In this document: in pieces, positions 8,278-18,300 of the stretch
Layout: each line of letters opens with the position of its first letter
Numbering within the stretch: position 1 is the first letter of the stretch
Assembly: GCA_038205115.1 (NCBI GenBank)
Contig: JBBRCE010000028.1
Coordinates: 1-63,061, forward strand
DNA length: 63,061 nucleotides
Origin: JBBRCE01 sp038205115
Lineage (GTDB): Bacteria; Planctomycetota; Planctomycetia; Pirellulales; JBBRCE01
Reading direction: 5' to 3'
Translations under genes and position numbers: made by a program
The notes under the pieces: generated by a model
Seen by the model: the letters and a program-made list of their open reading frames with translations, nothing else
Told to the model about the DNA's origin: nothing
The model's database searches: none

Positions 8278-9402
8278 ATGGCTGCCGCCAAACCGCTTAC
8301 TGGCTTTGAATTTCTGGCTGATCCGGCTGCACATGCGCCGCAAAGTGTGTGCGTGCTGTTTGGCGACGAGCCCTATCTGAAGCGGCTGGGCGTGATGGAA
8401 ATTCGTCGCGCGGTGCTGGGCGACGACGCGGCCGACGCGGAATTGTCGCTGACGCAACTCGATGGCGACGAAACTTCGCTGCGCGATGTCAAAGACGAAC
8501 TGTCCACGGTCGCGCTGTTTGGGCCGGGAAGGCGACTGGTAATCGTCAGCGACGCCGACGATTTCGTGTCGAAGAATCGGCCTGAGCTGGAAGATTACCT
8601 GGCCCGTCCGAGCCCCAGCGGCGTGCTGCTGCTGGACGTCAAAACATGGCCGGCGACAACGAAGCTCTACAAAGCGGTGGCGGCTGGCGGATTACAGATT
8701 GATTTTCGCGTGCCAGAAAAACCGGCCGAACGCAGCGCCTGGCAGTCGCGATTTTCCAAGTGGATCATCGCCCGCGCTAAAACGGTGCATCGGGCACGGT
8801 TGGAGACCGAAGCGCTGGATCGCTTGCAAGAAATGCTGGGAGACGAAGTCGGTTTGCTCGATTCGGAAGTTGCCAAACTGGCGCTGATCGCGGGCGAGGG
8901 TGCCGCGATCACGCGCAAATTGGTTGACGAAAACGCCGGTGGTTGGCGGGCGAAAACCGGTTGGGAAATGATCGACCGCGCGTTCGACGGCAAAGCCGGT
9001 GAAGCGCTGCGGCAGCTCGATCGACTGTTACTGGCCGGCGAACAACCGGTCGCCCTGCTAGGGCAACTTGGCTTTCGCATGCGCCAGTACGCCGCCGCCA
9101 CGCGATTGATCGATTTTGCGGATGCCGAGGGCCAGCGGCTTTCGCCCCGCGACGCGCTGGTGGCGGCAGGCGTTCGCAATTATCCCGGTGCTTTGGAGCC
9201 GGCCGAACGGCAATTACGGCAACTCGGTCGCGAACGCTGCCGGCAATTCTATCGTTGGCTGTTAGATGCCGATCTTGCGCTGAAGGGCGCGAGCCGCGCG
9301 CCATCGCGACTGGTGCTCGAACAATTGATTGCGCGGCTCGCCGGTGGCGCTACACTTACTTCCGGCGGGGCCGTAATGGCCGGCGGATCGCGACGGTCGT
9401 AA
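8278..9402 (+). CDS. holA: DNA polymerase III subunit delta
   Basis: A 374-residue clamp-loader subunit. It has the family N-terminus VCVLFGDEPYLKRLGVMEIR, the P-loop-lacking AAA-type core (ALFGPGRRLVIVSDADDF), and the C-terminal collar domain (WEMIDRAFDGKAGEALRQLD, then LLGQLGFRMRQ). Delta opens the beta sliding clamp during loading at replication forks. The ATG at 8278 starts the conserved region closely; the frame is open upstream to 8188 but that part is not family-like. It is a single gene, divergent from the FecR-like gene. Confidence 0.88.
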   Translation: MAAAKPLTGFEFLADPAAHAPQSVCVLFGDEPYLKRLGVMEIRRAVLGDDAADAELSLTQLDGDETSLRDVKDELSTVALFGPGRRLVIVSDADDFVSKNRPELEDYLARPSPSGVLLLDVKTWPATTKLYKAVAAGGLQIDFRVPEKPAERSAWQSRFSKWIIARAKTVHRARLETEALDRLQEMLGDEVGLLDSEVAKLALIAGEGAAITRKLVDENAGGWRAKTGWEMIDRAFDGKAGEALRQLDRLLLAGEQPVALLGQLGFRMRQYAAATRLIDFADAEGQRLSPRDALVAAGVRNYPGALEPAERQLRQLGRERCRQFYRWLLDADLALKGASRAPSRLVLEQLIARLAGGATLTSGGAVMAGGSRRS

Positions 9403-9439
9403 TCGCTAGAAAATTGCGGGCGCCAGCCGTGCCGCGATG

Positions 9440-10399
9440 TTAGATCGGTAGTTCGCGTTTGTCGCGATTCCGATGCTTGCCGCCTTTATGAATTGGCTTG
9501 GCTGTCGGATCGAGGGCAGCTTTAACGGCTTTCTGCGAACTCGATGGCATCGAATCGACCAGCACTGTGAGCGCGGATTTTCGCCGCAGTTGGCGATCGT
9601 GAATCGGCTCGAGCCGCGCGTCGACCACTTTTCCGTCCAACTCAAGTTTATGCAAATTCTCTCGCACGGCATCCTCGGCCTTGCTGTACTCACGTGCCAC
9701 CTTGGCGAGTTTGCCGGCGTGCTTCTGAGCAGACTCCTGACTCAACCGCCCTAGCATGCGGTCGGCCAATTTGCTGAAGTGCGATGCTTCAGCCAGCGGG
9801 TCTACGTTTTTGACCAGCCACTGCGCTTCGTCCAGGAGTTTACGACCCAGTTCCGCATCGTCGGCCGGAAGCTGGTCTTCGTCTAGCGCCTGAGTGAATT
9901 GAATGGCCCGTTGATCGAAAATTTCCTGCCGCTGATCGGCGTCCGCTGCACTCAATTCCAGGTGCCAATCGATCATCCGCTGCACCACATCCGGCGCGGC
10001 TTGTGCTTCGCTCGAAGGGCCAAATTGGTAGATCAATCCGCCACAGGCTAATAGCAGACTGGCGGCCAGCGCCCAGCGCAAACCACCCGCGAGCGGTTGA
10101 GAGCGGACGCGCACACGCCCTGAACTGTTGACGTCGCTGGCGGCAACGCGCGCCGCGATCGGCAAAAGCTGTTGATCTGCCAATCGCATCAAGAATCTCG
10201 TCTTGGCGGCCGAAGCTTCCGGCGGCAAAGGCAACGACCGCCACTGGGCTTCCAATTGACGCAAGTCGTCCGCCACCTGGCGACAATCGTAGCAGCCGGC
10301 GAGATGCTGGTCGACCGTCGACTGCGCCGTGTGATCGGCACGAGCCAATTCGCGATCGTCCGCAGACAACAACCAGTTTTGGATTTCAGTGCAGTTCAT
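9440..10399 (-). CDS. zinc-finger anti-sigma factor with periplasmic domain
   Basis: A 319-residue single-pass membrane protein. The N-terminal zinc-finger signature is HLAGCYDC (His-x3-Cys-x2-Cys, residues about 32-39), typical of ZAS-domain anti-sigma factors. A transmembrane helix (WALAASLLLACGGLIYQFG) lies around residues 108-127. A long, charged, helical C-terminal domain is presumably periplasmic. The gene follows the ECF sigma gene by 64 bases on the same strand. It probably holds that sigma factor at the membrane. The large C-terminal domain has no motif I recognise. Confidence 0.8.
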   Translation of the reverse strand: MNCTEIQNWLLSADDRELARADHTAQSTVDQHLAGCYDCRQVADDLRQLEAQWRSLPLPPEASAAKTRFLMRLADQQLLPIAARVAASDVNSSGRVRVRSQPLAGGLRWALAASLLLACGGLIYQFGPSSEAQAAPDVVQRMIDWHLELSAADADQRQEIFDQRAIQFTQALDEDQLPADDAELGRKLLDEAQWLVKNVDPLAEASHFSKLADRMLGRLSQESAQKHAGKLAKVAREYSKAEDAVRENLHKLELDGKVVDARLEPIHDRQLRRKSALTVLVDSMPSSSQKAVKAALDPTAKPIHKGGKHRNRDKRELPI

Positions 10400-10463
10400 C
10401 GTTCACCACGCGCCGCTTTGGCCAAAAAAACAAGACTTCGAGTCCAAAGTCAGCAAGCAAGCC

Positions 10464-11036
10464 TCAGGGGCCGCGCTTCACCGATTCTTTGGTCATCCGC
10501 CGTAAAAGTCTGGTCCGCGCCTGGTGCATATGCCAGCGCGCCGCTTCTTCGCTCACACCGGCCATCTCGCCGATTTCCGCAAAACTCAATTCTTCCGTCA
10601 CGCGCAAGTGAAAGACCATCCGCGTCACATCCGGCAAATCTTGCATTGCCATCCGCAGCAGCGCCGCTTGCTCAGCGGTTGCCAACCGCTCTTCGACCGA
10701 TTGCTCCGCTTCCGATGGTTCAACATCCAGCGCTTGCATGGTCACTCGCTGCCGTTTCCGCCGCACATCAAACCAGGCATTCGTGGCAATCCGCAGCAGC
10801 CAGGCACGCATTTTCGTTCCAGGCTGAAACGAATCCAATCGATTCAGGGCACGCAAAAACGTTTCTTGCGTTAAATCCTCCGTGTCATGGGCGCTGCCGC
10901 ACAGGTTGTACAACAGGCGATAAACGGCCGACCAATGCTGTTCCACCAACTCGGCGAAATTCGTCGTCGAGTTACTAGACGCATCGGGCGAGTCCCGATC
11001 CGACTCGTTCGCGTTACCATCGCCATTGGCCAACAC
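10464..11036 (-). CDS. ECF-family RNA polymerase sigma factor
   Basis: A 190-residue sigma-70-family factor with region 2 (LVEQHWSAVYRLLYNLCGSA, then TEDLTQETFLRALNRL and MRAWLLRIATNAWFDVRRKR). Region 4 has LPDVTRMVFHLRVTEELSFAEIGEMAGVSEEAARWHMHQART. Region 3 is absent, as usual for ECF factors. The likely start is the GTG at 11036, with GGAG about eight bases upstream. The anti-sigma gene follows, so the pair is probably co-transcribed and self-regulated. Confidence 0.92.
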   Translation of the reverse strand: MLANGDGNANESDRDSPDASSNSTTNFAELVEQHWSAVYRLLYNLCGSAHDTEDLTQETFLRALNRLDSFQPGTKMRAWLLRIATNAWFDVRRKRQRVTMQALDVEPSEAEQSVEERLATAEQAALLRMAMQDLPDVTRMVFHLRVTEELSFAEIGEMAGVSEEAARWHMHQARTRLLRRMTKESVKRGP

Positions 11037-11380
11037 TGCGGCACTCCAAGAATCTAAACGCCGCAGCAGGGCGGCTGTGAGTTACATTTCCGTCAATTCC
11101 CGTTGCGGGGCAGCTTATGATTCGCAACGCGACCGGCCAGCAATCGCAGATCGATGCGTTAAAGCCAGCAATTGCAGTCACTTACGCATTCGCCGCTTTG
11201 CCGGCTAGCGTGCGAACTTGGGCGAGATTCTCGGTCGGATACTCAAGGGATTGAACCCTACTCAGCCATTATCGCATCGCGGCAGTTCGGCGTCCTGCTG
11301 ATTTGCCGGGCTTTCGAGGGTTTTTTACGACCCCGTACAAATTCTTCGCGGTGAACGCCGGACGACATTCCCGGCGCCCA
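11037..11380. other. intergenic region upstream of ECF sigma gene
   Basis: About 340 bases with no supported gene. It must hold the promoter of the sigma/anti-sigma pair. I could not identify a convincing -35/-10 element or a strong terminator for the flanking isomerase gene. Confidence 0.4.
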
Positions 11381-12292
11381 CTACACGTCGCAAATGCGGG
11401 CCGCTTGCGCCAGAGTTGCCAACTTCTCCGGACGAGTGGGAATGAATTCCTGCCCGACGTAGCCTTTGTAGCCGGTGGCCACAATCGCCTTCATGATCGC
11501 GGGATAGCTGATTTCTTGGCTCTGGTCAATTTCGTTTCGCCCTGGCACGCCGGCGGTGTGGTAATGGCCGATGAACTCATGATATTTATTGATGCGGGCA
11601 ATGATATCTCCCTGCATGATCTGCACATGGTAGATATCGAACAGAATCTTCATCCGCTCGCTGCCCACGCGGCGGCAGATGTCGACTGCCCACTCGATCT
11701 TGTCGCACATGTAGTCGGGATGCCCTTTCATAGCGATGGGCACACGCGAGTTGAGCATCTCCAAGCAAAGCGTAACGTTCTTTTTTTCGGCGTGGCCGAT
11801 GATCTTCTTGACGCCAGCGATCATATTCTCCTTGCCGTCTTCGTCAGTAATCCCGCGGCGCATGCCAGAAAACGTGATGACGTTCGGAAAGCCAGCCGCG
11901 CTAGTGGCGTCGATGCTCTCTCGCAATTTGGCAAGGCACTCGTAGTGATCTTCGGTATGCGCCAAGCCTTTGACAAACCCATGGCTGTTGCTGATGGCGC
12001 AAATCAGACCATGCTTTTTCAGAGTTGGCCAATCGGCGGGTGGGCAAAGTTCGATGCTCTGGTAGCCCATTTTGACCGCTCCAGCGGCCAATTCATCCAG
12101 CGTCAGGCCATCGAAGCACCATTTGCAGATTGATTGCTTGATCCGGCCGTTGGCGATTTTGTAATCGTCATCGTGCTGAACAGTGCTCGCTTGTTCATCG
12201 GCCAGCAGCGCCTTGCCGCCGATGCAAACCGCACCGGCAACTGCCGCCGCCGCAATCACTTGCCGCCTGTTCATGAAATCGTGTGGGGACAT
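11381..12292 (-). CDS. hydroxypyruvate isomerase-like TIM-barrel protein with Tat-type signal
   Basis: A 303-residue AP-endonuclease-2/xylose-isomerase-like protein. The N-terminus MNRRQVIAAAAVAGAVCIGG resembles a twin-arginine signal, though it has RR without the full motif. The barrel has conserved acidic and histidine metal sites: the CLEMLNSR strand, FDIYHVQIMQGD, GHYHTAGVPGRNEID, and YVGQEFIPTR near the end. It resembles the Hyi branch, which interconverts hydroxypyruvate and tartronate semialdehyde, but exported planctomycete paralogues have unknown substrates. The ATG at 12292 has GGAGAG upstream. Confidence 0.8.
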   Translation of the reverse strand: MSPHDFMNRRQVIAAAAVAGAVCIGGKALLADEQASTVQHDDDYKIANGRIKQSICKWCFDGLTLDELAAGAVKMGYQSIELCPPADWPTLKKHGLICAISNSHGFVKGLAHTEDHYECLAKLRESIDATSAAGFPNVITFSGMRRGITDEDGKENMIAGVKKIIGHAEKKNVTLCLEMLNSRVPIAMKGHPDYMCDKIEWAVDICRRVGSERMKILFDIYHVQIMQGDIIARINKYHEFIGHYHTAGVPGRNEIDQSQEISYPAIMKAIVATGYKGYVGQEFIPTRPEKLATLAQAARICDV

Positions 12293-12711
12293 TGGGCTGC
12301 TCTCCACGAAAACCAATGAATTGAAAACGCGTATTTAACGCTCGACGGTTATCGTGACCGCTCGCCGGGAGAATCGCAAGCCACCCGAGACTTGATTGAA
12401 GGCCAATGTCGAAGTCGTAGGAAGATTTCAATGGACTTCCGACTCAGAAGCGAGTGATGAACCGCCGTCAAATTGCACCGGAACGCTGCGTGTTGCCGGA
12501 CAGCATTGCCTGCGAGCGGTGAACGCCCCCGCAACGATTCGGCACCCTCAGGTGGCAGTTGATCCTAAGTTGATGCCGGAACGGCAACAGTCGGGAAGAC
12601 CTTACCCAACCAAGTAGCCAGATTGTAGCGGCACGCGGATTGCTTAGCAGGGGGCATCTTTGAGCTGCATCACGATTGACGCACGGCGCGAGAAGGGCTG
12701 TTAAAAGGCAA
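12293..12711. other. divergent intergenic region
   Basis: About 420 bases between the minus-strand isomerase and the plus-strand ABC exporter. No gene is supported. Promoters for both directions are expected here but I see no clear consensus elements. Confidence 0.4.
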
Positions 12712-14583
12712 ATGACAATGCAAAATGCTCAGAAAATTTCGTCGCCGGTCGGTTTGTTTGTCGAATCGCGACGACTGCTCGAACGCGGGGGGCAGGTGTG
12801 GAAACTGGTCTCCGGTGAACATAAACGCGCCCTGCTGGCGGCGATGTTCGTGGTGATGATTATCAGTGGTGGTAATACAGGATTGGCATTGCTGTTGGGC
12901 CGGCTGGTCGATGGCATTCATGCGGGCTTAGAGGCGCAATCGACGACGCAGAGTCTCTATTTTGGCGCTGGCAAAGTGCTGCTATTGATTGCGGCAATTT
13001 ATCTGTTCCGCGAACTGCTGGGCGTCCTGCGGCGGAAGCTCGTGACTGATAGTTGCGGTGGCATCAGTTGCGAGATGCAGACGAAGACCGTTGATCACCT
13101 AATGAAAATCGACCTGAATTTGCTGTCGCAGGAACGGATTGGCACGTTGCACGGCAAGATCTTCCGCAGCGTCGATGGTTTCGTGCGGTTCGTGCGACTG
13201 ATGTTTCTCGACTGTTTGCCTGCCCTGGCGACGGGCGTGTTCGCGCTGTTTGCAACCATGTTTAAGCAACCGATTTTTGGCGTGGTGATGGCCGGAGTGA
13301 TTCCGCTATCCGTCTATCTGACGATGCGTCAATTAGCGTCTCAAAAAGGCGTGCGGCTCGATCTGATGCGCGATTGCGAGGAGATTGATGGGATTGTTGT
13401 CGAGCAACTCAGCGGCGCGGAATACATCCGCGTCGCCCACACGTTGCCGCAAGAGATGCGCCGGCTTTCGCAGGCTGCCGAAACGCGTCGGCGTCGCGAA
13501 GTCAAACATCATTTTGCAATGTCACTGTTCGGCTGCGCCAAGGCGCTGAACGAAGGTTTTTTTCATATCGCCGTGCTGGGATTGGCGACTTACTACGCCG
13601 TCCATCGCGAGATTAGCTTTGGCGACATATTAACTTTCTCCGTGTTATTTACCAGCGTGATGGCGCCGCTGAATGAAATACATCGCGTGATTGATGAAGG
13701 CCATGAGGCAAGCCTCTGCCTGGCCGATCTGGTGGAAATGTTAAACACGCCGGTGGATCGCGCCTTTAACACGCCGGTCGGCGCGGCGGCCCGTTTGAAT
13801 TGCGGCGACGCGGCGATCACTGTTGAAGATCTCGCCTTCGATTACGTGACCGCTGGCGGTGTTAAACGCAGCGGATTAAACGGGATTTGCTTGCAAATCA
13901 ATCACGGCGAAACCATCGGCGTCGCTGGCCGTTCGGGCTCAGGAAAGTCGACATGGATCAAAGCCCTGCTCCGCACACTGCATCCAAAAAATGGCCGCAT
14001 CTTAGTCGGCGGCGTGCCCTTGGACGACATCGGCCGTCCGGAAATTGCCCAGCTCGTGGGCTACGTAGGACAGAATCCGTTCATTTTTTCTGGGACGATC
14101 CGCGACAACATCTCGTACGGTAACGGTGAGCTCGACCACGAGGCGATCTGTCGCGCCGTTGAAATGGCCAATCTCAAAGACGATATCGAATCCATGCCGC
14201 TGGGTTACGAGACGCCGGTCACGGAACGAGGGCAAAATCTCTCCGGAGGGCAGCGTCAGCGGATCGCCATTGCGCGAATTCTTTTGAAGCAGGCGCCGCT
14301 GTTGGTTTTAGATGAGGCGACCAGCGCGCTCGATAACATCAGCGAGCGCAACGTGCAGCGTGCGCTGGGCGTTCTGAATCAGGATCGCACAACCATTATG
14401 GTGGCTCACCGGTTGACGACGCTCCGCGACTGCGACCGCATCCTGGTGTTTGAGAATGGCCGAATCGTTGAAGTGGGCGATTACGAAACGCTCGTCGATC
14501 GGGGCGGACTCTTTGCGGAACTCGTGGCATCAGGCGAGCAAAGCGCCGTGGAAGATTTGCTTGTCGAGCAACCGATGTGCTGA
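12712..14583 (+). CDS. ABC transporter, fused permease and ATPase (exporter type)
   Basis: A 623-residue half-transporter. The N-terminal six-helix exporter domain spans about residues 35-330. The C-terminal ATPase has Walker A GRSGSGKST, Q-loop YVGQNPF, signature NLSGGQRQRIA, Walker B LLVLDEATSALD and switch His in VAHRLTT. It would work as a homodimer exporting a lipid, peptide or other hydrophobic substrate; specificity is not readable. ATGs at 12712 and 12718 share one weak AAGG site; I took the first. It is monocistronic, ending convergently with a receiver-domain gene. Confidence 0.9.
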   Translation: MTMQNAQKISSPVGLFVESRRLLERGGQVWKLVSGEHKRALLAAMFVVMIISGGNTGLALLLGRLVDGIHAGLEAQSTTQSLYFGAGKVLLLIAAIYLFRELLGVLRRKLVTDSCGGISCEMQTKTVDHLMKIDLNLLSQERIGTLHGKIFRSVDGFVRFVRLMFLDCLPALATGVFALFATMFKQPIFGVVMAGVIPLSVYLTMRQLASQKGVRLDLMRDCEEIDGIVVEQLSGAEYIRVAHTLPQEMRRLSQAAETRRRREVKHHFAMSLFGCAKALNEGFFHIAVLGLATYYAVHREISFGDILTFSVLFTSVMAPLNEIHRVIDEGHEASLCLADLVEMLNTPVDRAFNTPVGAAARLNCGDAAITVEDLAFDYVTAGGVKRSGLNGICLQINHGETIGVAGRSGSGKSTWIKALLRTLHPKNGRILVGGVPLDDIGRPEIAQLVGYVGQNPFIFSGTIRDNISYGNGELDHEAICRAVEMANLKDDIESMPLGYETPVTERGQNLSGGQRQRIAIARILLKQAPLLVLDEATSALDNISERNVQRALGVLNQDRTTIMVAHRLTTLRDCDRILVFENGRIVEVGDYETLVDRGGLFAELVASGEQSAVEDLLVEQPMC

Positions 14584-14654
14584 CAAGGAAAATTGACGTG
14601 CGATCGAAACAGTCGCACTTATCAGAAGTTTGCCAGCCGGGAAGAAACGGCCGC

Positions 14655-15050
14655 TTAGCTGCCCTGTCGATCGGAGCCGGCCGTGGCGAAGCTTGCCAGC
14701 AGGGCATTTAAAGCTGCCACGCCAACGGGCTTATAGAGCACTCGGTCGAATCCGGCGTCCAGTGCTAAGGCGACGCGATCTTCACTTTTGTGCCCAGTTA
14801 TTGCAATGACTTTCGCCCTCGCAAAGATCGTCCGGCGATAGCGCTTGATGAGTGTCAAACCGTCGAGATCCGGCATGGCCAAATCCGCGAGCACGAGGTC
14901 GGCCGGAAACGTTTCCGCGGCGGTTAACGCCTGCCTGCCGCTGTAGGTCACCAGAACTTGATGACCAAGCTCTTCAATGAGCAACCCGAGTGCGTCAGCG
15001 CCGTCCCGGTAGTCGTCAACAATCAGCACACGAAGAGTCGTCTCGGACAT
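14655..15050 (-). CDS. single-domain response regulator (receiver only)
   Basis: A 131-residue CheY-like protein. The acidic pair is in VLIVDDYRDG, the phosphoacceptor Asp in LVLADLAMPD, the conserved Thr in IAITGH and the Lys in RVLYKPVG. No output domain follows. It probably acts in a phosphorelay or by protein-protein contact. Start ATG 15050 has GGTAGG upstream. No kinase adjoins it, and it precedes nothing in an operon. Confidence 0.9.
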   Translation of the reverse strand: MSETTLRVLIVDDYRDGADALGLLIEELGHQVLVTYSGRQALTAAETFPADLVLADLAMPDLDGLTLIKRYRRTIFARAKVIAITGHKSEDRVALALDAGFDRVLYKPVGVAALNALLASFATAGSDRQGS

Positions 15051-15364
15051 TGGCGCACCTACCCGCCCGTTGAAATTGATTGCCTGTTCGCGAAGCATTT
15101 TCTCTACGGCTCTTCCTAATTATAAGGCACTCTTGAACAAATCGCTGCGGATTCGATTTTCAAGGCCGCGACTATTCAAACCAATTTTATGCCGCAATAG
15201 GGCACCCGATTTGCTGAGAAGCGATGCAATTGCCATGCCATGCCGAAGCGATGTCAGCAAATGCCAACTGCGGTTGCCCGAACCATCGACGGGATCGGTC
15301 TGAGTCCGTCGTTGAAATTGCCGTGACCGGCGACTGGGCGACTGTCGGTTATACGAAGCCTGAG
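15051..15364. other. intergenic region between receiver gene and glucan synthase gene
   Basis: About 310 bases without a supported gene. It includes the promoter region of the receiver gene and the 3' flank of the 8.8-kb glucan synthase gene. No clear terminator was seen. Confidence 0.4.
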
Positions 15365-18300
15365 CTAGCCGAGATCGATTTCGACCTCATGATTTTTGCG
15401 GTCGTCAACCAACGGGACCACATGTTCGGATTGGTTTACGCCATCAAGCACCAGTCGTTTGACCGTGGCGCCATCGCCGCCATTGCGAATCAGAATGTGA
15501 TAGAACGTTTCGCGATAGCGATAGTGAATTTTGTAGGAAGGCCAACTCTTGGGCGGGCGGGGCGCAAAACGAAGTTTATTCACGTCCAGTTGCAGACCTA
15601 ACAGCGATTCGGTGATGAGCCGATACATCCAGCCGGCCGAGCCGGTGTACCAGGTCCAGCCGCCGCGCCCAATATGCGGCGCCTCGCCGTAAACGTCGGC
15701 TGCGACAACGTACGGCTCAACGCGATAGGTGTCGATCGCGGCAGATGTCGCTCCGTGGTTCACGGGGTTAATCATTGCAAACAGCTCCCAGGCCCGCTCA
15801 ATGGCGCCCATTTCGGCGAAGGCCATTACCGTCCAGATGGCGCCGTGCGTGTATTGTCCACCGTTTTCGCGTACGCCAGGCACATAACCTTTGATGTAGC
15901 CTGGGTTGAGATCCGAATGATCGAAGGGTGGATCGAGCAGTTGAATCAATTGATCGTCGCGGCGTACCAAGCGGCGATTGACGCTCTCCATGGCGATTTG
16001 CGAGCGTTCCTTAGTGCCTGCGCCGGACAGGACCGACCAGCTTTGCGACAGCGAATCGATCTGGCACTCGACATTATCCTTTGATCCCAGCGGCGTGCCG
16101 TCGTCGAAATACGCGCGCCGATACCATTGGCCATCCCAGGCTTCGTGCTCGATATTTCCGCGCAGCCGGCCAGCCTCGACAATGTACCGGTCTGCTGTCG
16201 CCGCATCGCCGCGCTGCCGGGCGAGCGCGGCAAACTGATTGAGCAGATCGTATAAGAAGAAGCCCAGCCAGACGCTCTCGCCTTTTCCGTGCTGCCCGAC
16301 GAGGTTCATGCCGTCATTCCAATCGCCGCAGCCCATCAGCGGCAGGCCGTGCGTGCCGAATCGCAACGCATGATCGACCGCGCGCACGGCGTGATCGTAG
16401 AGCGAACCGACGTCGTCGGAGATCTGCGGCAGGTCGTAATTCGCTTCTTCATCGGCGCGCAACTCGCGCGAATTCAAAAATGGCACACGTTCTTCCAGAA
16501 GTCCAGTATCACCGGTCATCTGAACGTATCGGCAGATGGCCAGCGGCAGCCAGAGATAGTCGTCCGAAAAATGCGTCCGCACGCCGCGACCGGCCGGGGG
16601 ATGCCACCAATGCTGCACGTCGCCCTCGCGAAACTGTCGTGAGGCCGCGCGCTGCAAATGCTCTCGGAGCAAGCCGGGCTCCGCATGAATCAGCGCCATG
16701 GCATCTTGCAGTTGGTCGCGGAAGCCGTACGCGCCACCGGACTGATAAAAGCCGGTGCGGGCCCACATCCGACAAGCGAGCGTTTGATAAACCAGCCAGC
16801 CGTTAGCCAGGAAATTGACAGCCGGATCGGGCGTTTCGACGTACACCGCGCCCAGCGATTGGCTCCAATAATGCCACACGCCCTCCAGCGCGCGTTGCGC
16901 GTTGCCTTCGCCGCGAAATCGCTGCACCAGCCGCCGTGCATCATCTTCGCCAGTTGCCGCACCCATCGTGAACACAACGATTTTCTCTTGCCGATCGTCC
17001 AGCGTAAACGGCGCTTGGATTGCCGCGCACGGATCGAGGCCCGCGCCGACGCGGTTCGAAAGCCGCGTCCGCCGCATAGCTGCCGGATTGGCAGGGCTGC
17101 CATTGCGACCAAGAAATTCGCCGCGATCGCCGGTGACCGTACGAGTCGACTCGCTGCAATCCACAAACGCAATGCGATCGCCAAACTCCGGGCTGTACGG
17201 GTTACGCGCGAAGATCGCGCCGGTGGCCGGATCGACTTCGGTCGTGACGTGCGTGAGCGATTTGCTACGTAGCTCGCCAAGCACCCACTCCCAATAACCG
17301 GTGACGGAAAGTTGACGCGTACGCCCGGAACGATTGCTAATCTTGAGCCGAGCGAACTTGACCGCCGCATCAGTGGCCACGTAGATGCACAGTTCGGTCA
17401 CGATGCCGTCTTCCGAATAATCGAAGATGCTGTAGCCGAAACCATGCCGGGTGGTGTAAATATTTGAGCCGCGGGCTGGCAGCGGCGAAGGCGACCAGAA
17501 CTGGCCGCTCTCTTCATCTCGCAAGTAAATTGCTTCGCCGCATGTATCGGTAACCGGATCGTTGGTCCACGGCGTCAGCCGAAACTCGTGACTGTTTTCG
17601 GCCCAGGTATACGCGCTGCCGCTTTCCGATACGACCGTCCCGATCTGCGAATTGGCAATCACGTTGCACCACGGGGCGGGCGTGGCGGATTTCGAGTCGA
17701 GAATGATCACATATTCGCGGCCGTCGCGGCTGAAACCGCCCAGCCCGTTAAAAAACACCAGATCGCGTTGCGGCGGTCCGGCGGTGACGACGGTTTCTGG
17801 CCGGCGCTTGGCGATTTTGAGCGGCGGAATTGCGATATCCGGCCGAGCGCGGCGTTCGACCTGTTCGATGAGTGTGCCGGCGTCGTCAAGCAGAATCACC
17901 CGCGCCACGGTTTGCAACAGCAGCCGATCTTCTTCCGACATCTGCTCGCCACGGCGCACGAAGATTCCACCGGGCCGATCGACCAGCGCGGATTCTGGGC
18001 TGGCAGCGACGACGTCCATGATGGAATCTTGCAGCGCCTGGCGATAAACCGAGTCGTCTTCGTTCCAAATCACCAAATCGACGCTGAGGCCTTTCATCCG
18101 CCAATAGGCATGCGCTTGCACGGCCTGCCGCACGAGTTCGATTCGCTCTGGATCGCGGATTCGCACCAGCACAATCGGTAGATCACCGGAGATTCCGTAA
18201 CTCCATAGGCCCGACTGACCGCGGCGATTACGTAACAGCACGCTGGCTTTTGCCCTCCGCAGCGCCGAGGTATAGATAATGGAACCGGCCAGCCGCCCGT

